The notes below the pieces were generated by a model. The model did not search any database and was not told the DNA's origin. It worked only from the letters and a program-made list of their open reading frames with translations. The position numbers and the translations under genes were made by a program. This document shows positions 46,262-55,827 of a stretch of DNA of 64,000 bases, in pieces. Numbering within the stretch: position 1 is the stretch's first letter; each line of letters starts with the position of its first letter. Source of the DNA: Bacteroidales bacterium M8 (GTDB lineage: Bacteria > Bacteroidota > Bacteroidia > Bacteroidales > Muribaculaceae); NCBI GenBank assembly GCA_001689495.1, contig LUJS01000050.1, forward strand, positions 1 to 64,000. The letters run 5' to 3'.

Positions 46262-48007
46262 TTATCTTGGTTTCTTGGTTCCGGTGGCCACACCGTCCTT
46301 GTATTCGATATAAACAGTCTCGCCTATCACCCAGAACGTGTCCGAGCCGGGCACCCAAGACTCGATCTGATAGCGGCGGATGACGCCGTCATCGTCTTTG
46401 GTCTTGAAGAGTATGTAGCCCTCGCGGTCGAGGATTATGGACGAGTGGTTGGTGAAGTGCTTCAGGCGGATGTCGCCGTCGCGGTCCTTGTATCCCGAGG
46501 TCTTGATGTTGCCCGAGGCGTAGATGACCTTGCGGGTGCTGCAGTTGCGGTCGGTGGCGTCGCTGGCCGAGAAGTCGGAGAGCACTTGGTCGCCGTCCGA
46601 GTCCTTGAGCCATATCTCGGCATTCATGAGCTGACCGTCGCCCACGAGATGTATGGCGAAGTAGTCGCCCTTGATGGGGGTGAGATCGGGGAGCTTCTTG
46701 CCGTATGCGGCAAGATACTGCTTCATGTATTCGGGCAGCTTGATCGAGCCGTCCTTGTCGCGGATGACGTTGCCGTCGTTGTCGTATTCGAGCTCGACCA
46801 TGAGGTCGCCGTCCTCGTCGCGCATCAGGCCGAAGTCGGGGGTAAGCCACAGCTCGGCGTATGGCTGCACGTCCACCTCGATGGTCACCTCGGCGGGCTC
46901 CTGAACGCCGCTCTTGGTGAGGGTATAGTCATAGATGGTGTTGCGCAGGACATCGAAGTAGTCGCCCGCCACGGCTCCTGTAGCGTATGAGGGGGGATCG
47001 TTATAGAACTTGAAGTCGACATAGTGTGTCTCCTCCTTGCCCTTGCCGTCGTCGAACACGGCCACGATCTGCGTGCGGTTGGTCAAGGGGGCCTTGGGGT
47101 TGCAGTTGTCTATGTTGCGGAACTCGGGCATGTAGAACACCCAGTCGCCCGTGGCGTCCTGACTGAACTCGAGTTTCCCGGCGTCGGTGACCAATCCGGC
47201 CGGATCGGGTATCGAGGGGGTCTGATAGTAGTCCTCGGCCCAGCTGTTGTTGACATAATCGTCCTGTTCCTTCACACCGAGGGGGACGCGATAGTAGGCG
47301 GTGTTGGCCCGTAGCATCCTGACGCTCTTGAGGGGGAGGCTGCCGGCACCCTCGCGGACGCGGACCTTGGCGTAGGCGCGCAGCAGGTGGAGGTTGCCGA
47401 GGTCGGTGACCTGACCGGGGGTGAAGGTGACGCCAGTGATGGCGTTGGTGACGCCAAAGAGGGGCATGGGACGATTCTTGTCGAGAGTCTGGTCGGCGAC
47501 GGGGTCGAACGTGGCGAGCGACCCGGTGGCGGTGGCGAGGTCAGAGAGACGGGTGACGCCGGGCACGGGCTCGGGATAGCTCTTGCGCCAGTTGGCCAGC
47601 ATGACCACCTTGAGGCTGAACTCCTTGTCGGCGACCATGGCCGAGAACTTGGAGTCTGTAATCTCGCCGTCGAGACGATAGCGCTTCCAGACGCCAGAGA
47701 CGGTTATGGGGGTGAGGGTCATGTCCTTGAGCTGACCTGTATATGTGTCGTTCTTGTCGAAGAAGAAGATGCGATAGTCGTTGTCAAAGACGTCTATGAA
47801 GTTTTCGGGCTGCGAGCCGATCTCGTAGCCCTCGTCCTGAGGGGCTCTCGACGATGCCGCATCCTCTCCGCCATAGAACGTCACGTACAGTCCGGCCTCG
47901 AAGGTGCTCCCCGACGGTGCGACGGGTTGGGGCACGTCGCCCTCGGACGAGCACGACATGGCCGCAAGCGCGAGGACCGACATGAGATATTTTCCTAACT
48001 TGACCAT
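46262..48007 (-). CDS. Minor fimbrial subunit lipoprotein (FimC/Mfa3-like)
   Basis: A 581-residue lipoprotein with a lipobox around AMSC (Cys19). It has the two-domain beta-sandwich layout of type V pilus accessory subunits: an N-terminal domain with SLKVVMLANWR (about 131-141) and a C-terminal half with DFKFYNDP and VLRNTIYDYTLTKSG near 345-365, followed by VDVQPYAE, typical of Mfa-like proteins. It lies between the Mfa2/FimB anchor and the DUF4906 gene. Exact role by position only. Confidence 0.7.
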   Translation of the reverse strand: MVKLGKYLMSVLALAAMSCSSEGDVPQPVAPSGSTFEAGLYVTFYGGEDAASSRAPQDEGYEIGSQPENFIDVFDNDYRIFFFDKNDTYTGQLKDMTLTPITVSGVWKRYRLDGEITDSKFSAMVADKEFSLKVVMLANWRKSYPEPVPGVTRLSDLATATGSLATFDPVADQTLDKNRPMPLFGVTNAITGVTFTPGQVTDLGNLHLLRAYAKVRVREGAGSLPLKSVRMLRANTAYYRVPLGVKEQDDYVNNSWAEDYYQTPSIPDPAGLVTDAGKLEFSQDATGDWVFYMPEFRNIDNCNPKAPLTNRTQIVAVFDDGKGKEETHYVDFKFYNDPPSYATGAVAGDYFDVLRNTIYDYTLTKSGVQEPAEVTIEVDVQPYAELWLTPDFGLMRDEDGDLMVELEYDNDGNVIRDKDGSIKLPEYMKQYLAAYGKKLPDLTPIKGDYFAIHLVGDGQLMNAEIWLKDSDGDQVLSDFSASDATDRNCSTRKVIYASGNIKTSGYKDRDGDIRLKHFTNHSSIILDREGYILFKTKDDDGVIRRYQIESWVPGSDTFWVIGETVYIEYKDGVATGTKKPR

Positions 48008-48062
48008 TGTGTTGACAGTGTGTGCGGTGTTTTGTGTATGACGAGGAGAATGGATTTATTGA

Positions 48063-49106
48063 TTAGAGGTCGGCGTCCTGAAGGACTATGTGCCATGAGT
48101 TGATGATGATCTGCGAGTTGACCCAGCGGTTGCCCTCGTCGATGAAGAAGACCATCGAGTAGTCGTCCTGATAGTCGAGATACTCCTGATCGGTGAGCAT
48201 CGTGCCGTCTGGGCGGCGATACTTGCCCTTGACCAGCAGGGCGTAGTCGATGAAGGGGACCGAGACGATGAGCTCGCCCTCCTTGTTGTAGATCTTGACG
48301 CGCACGTCCTCGCCCTTGACCAGACGGCTGATGGTGTGGTGTGCCACGGCGGCTCCGACCTGTGTGATGGCGCGGCCATCCTGAGGTGTGCCATAGTCGG
48401 GAACGTCGACGCCGGCGATGCCCGAGTAGGTGTCGTGGGGCGAATAGATCAGCTTCTCGTCGGGCATAAGAGTGTTGTCCCAGTCCATGAGGCCGTTCTC
48501 GCCCTCGATGGTGAACGTGAAGTCACGATGGTCGACGCTCTCGCCCGAGAGTTGCTGAAGCACTATGTGAACTGCGTTGGTATCCTTGGTCAGATAGACT
48601 GTCTTGATGTGGGTGCCCTGCTCGTCCTCGAACTCGACGTTCTCTTCCTTGCCGTGATAGAGGCGGTTGAGCTCGGTGTTGACGGCGGCCCCGCCGTCGG
48701 CCAGCGACTTGCGCTCGTCCAGACGGCAGCGCAGGCCGGTGTGGACGGTGGCGTCGGCGACGCTGAAGTGGGTGCGGTGTCCCTCGCCGCACCATGCGAC
48801 GAGAGTATAGTGTCCGGGATCGACGTCGACATCCATCAGGTAGCCCTGACGGCGCAACTCGTCGCCCGACTCGTGCTTCTGCCACACGATCTGTCCGCTC
48901 GCGGGGTCAACCAGATAGAGCGTTACCTCGAAGACCTCGTTGTGGAAGGCATCGGCAAACTTGAGGTTGTTCTCGTAGACAAACCTGACCTTATAGTAGG
49001 GGTCGCAGTCTCCCTCGTCGTCATAGATCAAACCGTTGCAGGCGGTGAGACCGAACGCTACGGACAGGAGCACAGCTATGTTGCGGAGGTGGTTGAAGAG
49101 TTTCAT
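48063..49106 (-). CDS. Fimbrial anchor lipoprotein, FimB/Mfa2 family
   Basis: A 347-residue lipoprotein with lipobox LTAC (Cys23) and the family start GDCDPYYKVRFVYENNLKFADAF (about 32-55), a hallmark of Mfa2/FimB. This family anchors the pilus to the outer membrane and limits its length. The gene follows the major fimbrillin gene, as in Porphyromonas and Bacteroides operons. A hairpin in the gap upstream may reduce its expression relative to fimbrillin. Confidence 0.87.
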   Translation of the reverse strand: MKLFNHLRNIAVLLSVAFGLTACNGLIYDDEGDCDPYYKVRFVYENNLKFADAFHNEVFEVTLYLVDPASGQIVWQKHESGDELRRQGYLMDVDVDPGHYTLVAWCGEGHRTHFSVADATVHTGLRCRLDERKSLADGGAAVNTELNRLYHGKEENVEFEDEQGTHIKTVYLTKDTNAVHIVLQQLSGESVDHRDFTFTIEGENGLMDWDNTLMPDEKLIYSPHDTYSGIAGVDVPDYGTPQDGRAITQVGAAVAHHTISRLVKGEDVRVKIYNKEGELIVSVPFIDYALLVKGKYRRPDGTMLTDQEYLDYQDDYSMVFFIDEGNRWVNSQIIINSWHIVLQDADL

Positions 49107-49292
49107 CCTTGAGTGGTTGGTATTGTTGTGTGGAGATGGAATACGTTATATATATCTTGTACCCTCTCGGCGGAGGGCGCGGTGGTGTCCTGAATAGGGG
49201 TCAGGCATCTATGGCCCAACGGGTTGTGGTGTCTGTGTGGTCGCGACAGAGGGCGCGTGTTGCGAAAGGGAGAGGTATGTGAAAAGAGAAGA

Positions 49293-49322
49293 CAGTGCCG
49301 GGTGCCGGAGCGCCCGGCACTG
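49293..49322 (-). terminator. Hairpin between fimbrillin and anchor genes
   Basis: CAGTGCCGGG (49293-49302) pairs with CCCGGCACTG (49313-49322). On the minus strand it is followed by a U/C-rich stretch, so it could act as a partial terminator that gives more fimbrillin than anchor mRNA. Nothing else was seen in the 277 bp between the two genes. Confidence 0.5.
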
Positions 49323-50868
49323 TCTGGGTTATTGGCCTCCCGCGGCCTCAAGGCGACCGGGGAGATTGTTGTGGAATTGGGGTTTAGAGATCTACGCTCT
49401 GCTTAACGACCTTCCAAGAGAGGATGTTGATCTTGGCAGCGAGACCGTAGGTGTCGGGATCGGGATCGGGATCGGGGTAGATGATGTCGCTGTCCTCACC
49501 CTCGCCGGTGCCGGGGTTGAAGACCCCCTGACCGATTTTGGTGATCTTGTTGAGGGTGATCTCGTACCAGTGGTTGCGGACTACGCCATACTCACCTTCC
49601 TTGGTGATGGTGACGGTCTTGTCGGTGCCGAGCAGGTGCTGAACGGGCACGGTGTAGTAGGTGCTGCCGCCGTTGTAGCGTACGGGATACTTGTACTCGC
49701 CCTTGTTGTCCTTGTTGTAGATGGCAAGGATGGCGTTGTCAATAGCAGTCTTGACATCGGCATTCTGGTCCTTGTTGTCGATGGGAGTGTACTTGTCACC
49801 CTCCTTCTTGTAGTACTGAACGCTGTTGTTCTTGAATACGAGAGTCATCTTGCCGCCATTGCCCATCTCCTTGTAGTCGAGGACATCAACGTCAATCTGC
49901 TTGAATGCAGAGGTCGAGTTCGTAGTGATGGATCCGTCAGGGTTCTTGGTAGACTCGAGAGTCTGGTCGGTGAGTACCCAGTAGTTGAGTGCCTTAGCCT
50001 TGTCAAGGTTCTCCATGATGTAGCGCATGAAAGAGGCGCTCTTGTAGAACACGCCGTTGAACTTGACGAGGTCGAGATCAATTACGTTGCCGTTGCCGTC
50101 CTTGCCGAACACAGTGGCAGTGAAGACGAAGTTGGTCACCTTAGATGCGTCAACCTCGGCGGGATTGCTATCGGCACGGGTGATGCTGGCAACCTTGTTG
50201 GTGTTCTCGAGCGAGTAGGCGGCACCTTCAAGACCGTTCTTGTTGGCAGCGTAAACAGTCGAGTGGTTGTAGAGGTCGGCATTAGACTCACCATAGTTAA
50301 CCGACTTGCCCCAGAAGCTGCGGTGGTTCTCGGGCGAGTTCCAGTTCCAGCCATCGGCCACGGTGGCAGCTGTGAAGTCAGCGTTTACAAAACCGTCGAG
50401 GTTCTTGGAGAAGTAAGAGGTCTTCTCGGTGGTGGTGATGCCGAAGCCTGTAACCTTGACAAACAGGTGGGTGTCGCCGATGTTGTCAGCGCCATCGCCT
50501 GTACCCTCGTTGTTGTCGGCACCGGCCAGTGTGAGCTGGATGGGGAACTCGGTGTTACCCTTGGCAAGTGTGTACTTTGCGGCGATACGCTCAACATACA
50601 CATTGACAGGAGTGGTGTTCTCGAGGTCGACGGGGGTTTTCACAAGCGAGTTTGCGGGGATGGCGGTAGCGTGATAGTAAGCGTTGGCCGAGTTTGCAAA
50701 GCTCGAGGTGGTCATGATGAAGTTCTGGTCGCCGTTAACGTGGCTTGTGAACACGAACTTGGCGAGGTCGGTTATCCTGCTGGTGCCGGGGAGCATCTTG
50801 CTGGAGATAGACACCTCGTTGGTGCCGTCGAGGACATTACCGGCATTGAGGACGGTAACGAGGTACAT

Positions 50869-50875
50869 GGGGGGG
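50869..50875 (-). repeat. C7 homopolymer at the second fimbrillin frameshift
   Basis: Seven C on the coding strand (seven G on the plus strand) at the junction between two fimbrillin frames. A length of six would restore the frame. Such tracts can slip during replication. Confidence 0.75.
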
Positions 50876-51166
50876 ATTCTGCTCTGTCACGTTCTCGAGC
50901 ACGAGTACATTCTTGCCGATGTACTCGACGTTGTTGGGATCCTTGTCGGCAACGGGACCACCATTTAAGGAATCCCAGACAGAAGCCTGAGTGATGTAGA
51001 TGCCGTTCTGATCGAAGAAGTAGAAGTCGGCAGACTTTACTTCGCTCTCTTTGCCCTGACCGGCAGTGTAATCACCTTCTTCCAGACCGTCAGGAAGTGC
51101 ACGGCCCATGGCGTTGGCATCTGAGATGTTGACAGCCAGATACATCTTGGCACCGTTGCCCTCTGC

Positions 51167-51171
51167 GGGGG
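51167..51171 (-). repeat. C5 homopolymer at the first fimbrillin frameshift
   Basis: Five C on the coding strand where six would keep the reading frame between the lipoprotein start and the pilin domain. Confidence 0.7.
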
Positions 51172-51408
51172 AGTTACTTCTCCCTTGGGCTCGTCGCTCG
51201 AGCATGCCGAAAGCATGGCCAGCGAAGCAAAGCCGAGGAAGAGCTTGCTTGTTTTGTTCATAGTTTTACCTGAAAAAATTGGTTATTATGTTTATTATTC
51301 CTTGAATATCTTTGTTTTAGTGTCTGTGTTTCTTTGCTTCGGTTAAAATAGAGCGTTATTCCCTGTTGACGAAGAGGTTAAAGAGAGGTAGACGTGTGTT
51401 TTTTCAGT

Positions 51409-51436
51409 CTGCCGCCGGCACTGATTCCGGCGGCAG
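51409..51436 (-). other. Hairpin between the DUF3868 and fimbrillin genes
   Basis: CTGCCGCCGG (51409-51418) pairs with CCGGCGGCAG (51427-51436). On the minus strand no U-run follows (it is A-rich), so it is more likely an mRNA-processing or stability element than a terminator. Confidence 0.4.
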
Positions 51437-51453
51437 GCCGTGTGGGGGCGAAA

Positions 51454-52935
51454 TCACTTCGCGGGGGTCGGTGTGATGAGATATGTCACCTTGGTGCGGT
51501 TTATCATATCGCTCACGCGCTTGTATTCGTCGTCGGCGGGCTGATAGTCAGCCTTGGCCGCAGTCTTGAACAGGTCGAGCGAACGGTCGAAGTCGCCGTT
51601 CACGCCGGCCAGAGTGGCGCGGGTGAAGTTGGCCTCGGGGGTGTCTCCGGCATAGCGCAGACGCTCGGCGGCCAGTCCGGGCTCGCCACGCTTGATGTAT
51701 ACGTTGGCGGCGTTGAGGGCGGCCTCGGGGTCCATGGGATAGATCTTCGAAGCGGTCAGGAAGACGTCGTCTCGCTTGGTCGAGCCTTCGGGGAAGGTGA
51801 CGGCGATGCGCTGGAAGTCGATGGGACGCAGCTTGGAGGGATCTGAGGCATAGACGCGCTTGAGCTCCTCGATGTCGACGAAGGTGCGTATGCGGTAGTT
51901 GACGGTATAGTCAGAGTGACGCAGCGCGGGATAGATGCTGTCCAAGAGGAACTTGTATTCGTTGGGATAGCGGCGCTGTATCTCGGAGTTCTTGGGGTCG
52001 GGCTCGAGATTGGAGTCGATGATCGAGATGATCTCGGCCTTGTGGGGAATGGAGAGCGTCTCCATGCGGCGGCGCAGGCCTTCCCAGTCCTCGGGCTCGT
52101 AGTCGGTGTGCATGATGGCGGGGTCGAAGCTGTGCTGTTCGCGCACATACTCCTTGAGCGCCTGCGTACGCCCCATGGCCAGACGGACGTTGTTGGGATA
52201 GGGACCCTCGGGCGATGCGAAACCCTTGATGGTGACGCGGGTTATGACGGCGTCGGGGTCGCTCTTGACAAAGCGTATGGTGTTGTCGATCGAGTCGAGC
52301 CACACCTGATTGTTGCGATACCACGGACGTATCTCGGTGCGGTTGACGATGAAGTCGATGAAGGCGCTGCCCTTGGCCTCGCGCTCGACGGCCTCGTCGC
52401 CGGTCAGCTCGACATAGCGGAACGAGGGCTCGAAGGGGGGACGAGTATAGTCTATCTCGGCCAGCGGGGTCTCGCCGGCGGGGACTATGGGGTCGCAGCA
52501 GTGGCCGATGCGCTCGGCCATGTCGATGTGGCACTTCTCCATCCACGGCTCGAAGTCGATGACCTTGCGGTATTCGATAAGTTCCTTTGAGCCTGCCTCG
52601 TAGAGCTTGGAGCCCTCCTCGACGTCATTGTTGCGGACGTGCGACCAATAGCGGTTGCGGCCGGCCACGCGGATGGGGGCGAGGTTGACGGTGTCGCCGC
52701 CGGCGGCCGAGATGACCTGAGGGGTGAAGACCACCTCGCGGTCGCGTCCGGGGTTGACCGAACGGGGGTCGATGGTGACCGAGACGAGCAGCTTGTCGCC
52801 CTGTGCTCCCTGACGAGCTATTTCAATGTCGGTGACCTTGAGCAGGTGCCCGTCAGTGGCCGCGCTTGCTGCCATCGAGGCTGCGGCGGCGATGACTGCC
52901 ACCGAGAGTGTGCGGGTGATATTGAGATGCTTCAT
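51454..52935 (-). CDS. DUF3868 / OmpA-like protein of type V pilus operon
   Basis: A 493-residue exported protein with a signal peptide (SVAVIAAAASMAASA). The first half is the DUF3868 domain, which accompanies type V pili in Bacteroidales; the second half includes an OmpA-like segment (ITRVTIKGFASPEGPYPNNVRLAMGRTQALKEYV, about 232-265) and a C-terminal TPR-like part (NAANVYIKRGEPGLAAERLRYAGDTPEA). Proposed to hold the assembly site at the cell wall. It is homologous to the TPR lipoprotein encoded at 54-55.8 kb. Follows the DUF3575 gene by 18 nt. Confidence 0.8.
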   Translation of the reverse strand: MKHLNITRTLSVAVIAAAASMAASAATDGHLLKVTDIEIARQGAQGDKLLVSVTIDPRSVNPGRDREVVFTPQVISAAGGDTVNLAPIRVAGRNRYWSHVRNNDVEEGSKLYEAGSKELIEYRKVIDFEPWMEKCHIDMAERIGHCCDPIVPAGETPLAEIDYTRPPFEPSFRYVELTGDEAVEREAKGSAFIDFIVNRTEIRPWYRNNQVWLDSIDNTIRFVKSDPDAVITRVTIKGFASPEGPYPNNVRLAMGRTQALKEYVREQHSFDPAIMHTDYEPEDWEGLRRRMETLSIPHKAEIISIIDSNLEPDPKNSEIQRRYPNEYKFLLDSIYPALRHSDYTVNYRIRTFVDIEELKRVYASDPSKLRPIDFQRIAVTFPEGSTKRDDVFLTASKIYPMDPEAALNAANVYIKRGEPGLAAERLRYAGDTPEANFTRATLAGVNGDFDRSLDLFKTAAKADYQPADDEYKRVSDMINRTKVTYLITPTPAK

Positions 52936-52953
52936 AGCTGTGTGCGGGGAGAA

Positions 52954-53535
52954 TCAGAATGTATAGATTAGGTCGATGGCGGCCTTGGTGGGGCCAACGT
53001 AGTTGTGAGGCTTGCCCGAGCGGATCTTCTGTCCGCAGTCGGCGCACTCGTAGATGTCGGAGCGGGTATAGGTCCAGCCGAATCCGATGACGGCCTCGAT
53101 GTTCCAGTGGCGGTTGAGTATCCACGAGTATCCGTAGACTATGCCCGCGCCGCCATACCAGCCCTGATAGCGGAAGTCCTTGAGCTTGCCGAAGTCGGTG
53201 CCGAGAAACTTGAAGGGCAGGTTGAGGTTGCCCCAGTTGTACTGGCCGCCCAGCAGGTGTGCGCCGACAAAGTGACCCGAGAAGGCGTCGCAGAACCAGT
53301 AGCGTGCCTCGGGCTGGACCAGCCAGTGTTTCCATCGTTTGTTGTCGACGGCCCATGCGTTGATGTTGCCGCTGAGGTCGAACGTCCATTTGGGGGCGAG
53401 CTTGGCCTCGATGCCTATGTTGGGCGAGAGTGCAACGTCATAGAGCAGGTTGGTCTTGAGGGCAACCTTCTGGGCGTTTGCAGTCCCGAACACAAGCAGG
53501 CTCAGGAAGAGGGTGAACAGGATTTTGAATTTCAT
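52954..53535 (-). CDS. DUF3575 outer-membrane beta-barrel of the pilus operon
   Basis: A 193-residue protein with signal peptide MKFKILFTLFLSLLVFGTANA and the DUF3575 barrel, visible as KTNLLYDVALSPNIGIEAKLAPKWTFDLSGNINAW (about 26-60) and strand-like repeats ending PTKAAIDLIYTF. DUF3575 genes typically head Bacteroidales fimbrial operons. The ATG at 53535 gives the signal peptide; the frame extends to 53589 but upstream residues are not family-like. First gene of the pilus operon. Confidence 0.83.
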   Translation of the reverse strand: MKFKILFTLFLSLLVFGTANAQKVALKTNLLYDVALSPNIGIEAKLAPKWTFDLSGNINAWAVDNKRWKHWLVQPEARYWFCDAFSGHFVGAHLLGGQYNWGNLNLPFKFLGTDFGKLKDFRYQGWYGGAGIVYGYSWILNRHWNIEAVIGFGWTYTRSDIYECADCGQKIRSGKPHNYVGPTKAAIDLIYTF

Positions 53536-53886
53536 AGAATTACGCTTAGTTTCACGGTCCCTGCCCCGAATGGAAGGGGTTGCGGACACGGCAAGGGGAG
53601 TATTTTTGGTTTACGGCTCCGTGCCCGGGGGCGCGGCTGCCTCGCTGATGATATTGGCTTAACGGGACAGGGGTCCCGGCGGTCGTCGGTTAAAAAGTGG
53701 TAATCTGCGTGGTTTATCGAGGTCTTGGGGGCCGAGGCGTCCGGCGGGGGCGTGTCGACCGAGGTTAGATTTTAGCTTACAGTCCTTTGCGGCGAAATGT
53801 TCAAGTCCATATATAAGCAACTTAGTTTGACTACTTGACTTTACGAAGAATACGAATTACCCTGATATGGTTTTTCTTTTGAGCTA

Positions 53887-53918
53887 CAAAGTTAAGTTTT
53901 TTCCACAAAATACACAAA
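53887..53918 (-). promoter_or_regulatory. Promoter of the pilus operon with long leader
   Basis: TTTG (complement of 53915-53918), a 20-nt spacer and TAACTTTG (complement of 53887-53894) form a consensus Bacteroidetes promoter. It lies about 350 nt upstream of the DUF3575 start, so the transcript would begin with a leader of about 340 nt. Confidence 0.65.
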
Positions 53919-54025
53919 TATTCCAAGAAAATATTTCGGGCTTTTAGCACGTATTTAACATTTCAAGTATTATTTATGTTAAAATAGTGGCAGTTTTAGG
54001 CCAGCCGCTGTCAAGAAATGCAAAA

Positions 54026-54058
54026 AGGGCTCCCCTGCCCCGTCGGGCAGAGGAACCC
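54026..54058 (-). terminator. Terminator of the TPR lipoprotein gene
   Basis: AGGGCTCCCCTGCCC (54026-54040) pairs with GGGCAGAGGAACCCT (54044-54058) with small mismatches. On the minus strand it is followed by U5. Confidence 0.7.
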
Positions 54059-54083
54059 TCTTGTATTCAGGCTCAGCGCTGTA

Positions 54084-55769
54084 TCAGAGAGCCTTGGTGA
54101 TGTTGAAGCGGGAGAACTCGAGGTCGTTGGTGGCCTGACGTGCCTTGGCGGGGTCGAGCTTGACGGCCTGACGCAGGTTGGAGATGACCATGTTCTCGTT
54201 GCCGGTGCGTGCGCCGAGGACGGCCATCAGATAATATGTGGTGGCGTCGGGGGCGGTGATGGCTGCGAGGGTCGACTTGGCCTTGGCATAGTCCTTGTCG
54301 AGAATCTGGGCCAGAGCGGCATTGTTGCTCTTGTCGGCGCCGAATGCCTTGACGGCGGCCTTGACGTCGCCCTGCTTGAGGTAGAGCAGGCCGAGTGCGG
54401 GACCGAGGTCGGCGAGGCCGGCGGCGTTGCCGAACGAGTTGTTGGCGGCGCGCCAGTCGTCGTTGACGAGGGCCACGAGACCCTGATTCATCTGAGCCTC
54501 GGGAGCCTTGCCGTCGAGACGGGCCGACTTCTTGAAGCTGGCCATGGCGGCGTCATAGTCGCCCTGCTCGTAGAGCACCTTGCCGAGGTTGTTGAAGCCG
54601 CGGTAGTCGTTGGGATAGAGGCGTGTCACGGCTGTGTAGACGGCCTTCTTGCGGTTGAGGTCGTCGGTGAGGGTGGCCGTGTAGAGGAGCTCGTCGACGG
54701 TGAGCGTCGAGGGGTCGGTGTCGAACGCCGCATTGAGCTGGGCGTCGCTCTTGCCGATGACGTTGACGCTGGCCGTGATGCGCGAGTAGCGCAGCTGGGG
54801 CAGGATCTCGTCGGCAAGCTGGTCGAACACGCTCGAGAGGTTGCGTATCTCGCGCTCGCGCTGCTCGGGGTCCTTATACATCGAGAGGACGCTGAGGATA
54901 AGGTCCTTGTCCTGAATGTTGCTGGCTGCGACGAGCTTCTGGAAGCCTTCCCAGTCCTCGGGGGTGAACTGTGCGGTGAGTTCGCCGAACTCGGTCACCT
55001 TGTCCTTCTTGAGCTGTCCCTCGAGATAGCCCTGAGTGTTGGTCTCGCGGTTCTGGGCCAGACGGGTGTTGAAGTCGAGCGAGCCCTCGGGCGAGGCATA
55101 GGACGAGATGTTTATTTCCTCGATGACGCGGGCGGTGTCGGCGGCTGCGGCACGGAGGTCGCGGTTGAGGCGGAGCACCTGATCGCTCTCGAGCTCGGTC
55201 TTGCGCAGGTTGGCCTGATTGATGAGGAAGTGGATGTCGGCCGAGTATTTCTCGTTGATGACGCGCTGGAACTTGTCGGGAGCCGTGGCGGGAGTCAGCG
55301 TTGCGGCGTCGGCGAGGGCAGCCGTGGCCACGATGCCGTTGGCCACCTTGACGCGGGGCAGTGCGTATGTCTTGTTGCCCTGCTGTACGTTGAAGTCGAG
55401 ATAGAGCTCGGAGCGCTGCATGGCGGGCTCATAGACATAGTTGACGGGGATGGTCACGGTGCCGCCGCGCTCCCACGAGATGACGGGGTTGTTGCCGCGC
55501 ACCTTCTCGCCCTGAAATGTCAGGGGTGCGCCGTTCTGGGTCGATGACCCGTAGGCGAGAACGGGGGTGACGGTGACGACGGCGTTCTTACGGAAGAACT
55601 TCTCCGGCACACGGCCTGTGACGGTGGCGGGGACATGTGTGCCCACCACCTCGAGGGGGTTGGGATTGGTCGAGAAGTAGTCGGCGGCAAACTGATTCAT
55701 CTTTTTGTTGCAGCCGGTCAGAAGCACCGCGGCGCCCCCGACGAGGACCATTGTAAGAATAGGTTTCAT
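54084..55769 (-). CDS. TPR/OmpA-like lipoprotein, paralogue of the pilus DUF3868 protein
   Basis: A 561-residue lipoprotein (lipobox LLTGC, Cys20). The middle part has an OmpA-like stretch, INISSYASPEGSLDFNTRLAQNRETNTQGYL, followed by EDWEGFQKL, aligning with the KGFASPEG...EDWEGL block of the DUF3868 protein. The C-terminal 200 residues carry several tetratricopeptide repeats (NDYRGFNNLGKVLYEQGDYDAAMASFKKSARLD). It lies 58 bp after trxA on the same strand, so may be co-transcribed with it. Its function may be envelope assembly; not proven. Confidence 0.75.
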   Translation of the reverse strand: MKPILTMVLVGGAAVLLTGCNKKMNQFAADYFSTNPNPLEVVGTHVPATVTGRVPEKFFRKNAVVTVTPVLAYGSSTQNGAPLTFQGEKVRGNNPVISWERGGTVTIPVNYVYEPAMQRSELYLDFNVQQGNKTYALPRVKVANGIVATAALADAATLTPATAPDKFQRVINEKYSADIHFLINQANLRKTELESDQVLRLNRDLRAAAADTARVIEEINISSYASPEGSLDFNTRLAQNRETNTQGYLEGQLKKDKVTEFGELTAQFTPEDWEGFQKLVAASNIQDKDLILSVLSMYKDPEQREREIRNLSSVFDQLADEILPQLRYSRITASVNVIGKSDAQLNAAFDTDPSTLTVDELLYTATLTDDLNRKKAVYTAVTRLYPNDYRGFNNLGKVLYEQGDYDAAMASFKKSARLDGKAPEAQMNQGLVALVNDDWRAANNSFGNAAGLADLGPALGLLYLKQGDVKAAVKAFGADKSNNAALAQILDKDYAKAKSTLAAITAPDATTYYLMAVLGARTGNENMVISNLRQAVKLDPAKARQATNDLEFSRFNITKAL

Positions 55770-55827
55770 CTATGTGAATATGATATGTGATGATTGATTG
55801 TGTCGATGTGCTTGGACTGCCACTGGG

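Larger units (their letters stand above)
49384..51261 (-). pseudogene. Major fimbrillin, broken by two frameshifts at poly-C tracts
   Basis: The coding strand starts at 51261 with MNKTSKLFLGFASLAMLSACSSDEPKGE (signal peptide with lipobox, as in FimA/Mfa1), then reads TP through C5 at 51167-51171. Here a -1 shift is needed (C6 would keep the frame) to reach AEGNGAKMYLAVNISDANA. That frame continues to NVTEQNPP and the C7 tract at 50869-50875, where another shift (C6 expected) joins the last, 494-residue frame (50868-49384) ending KINILSWKVVKQSVDL. The two errors are of opposite sign, so a full protein of about 625 residues is implied. Position in the operon matches the structural pilin. Confidence 0.8.
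53536..54083. other. Long intergenic/leader region before the pilus operon
   Basis: No gene of convincing length. It holds the leader of the pilus operon (about 53536-53880, G-rich, with possible stems such as GGGAC/GTCCC at about 53661-53673), an AT-rich promoter part at 53887-53918, and the terminator of the TPR lipoprotein gene (54026-54058). Confidence 0.6.
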
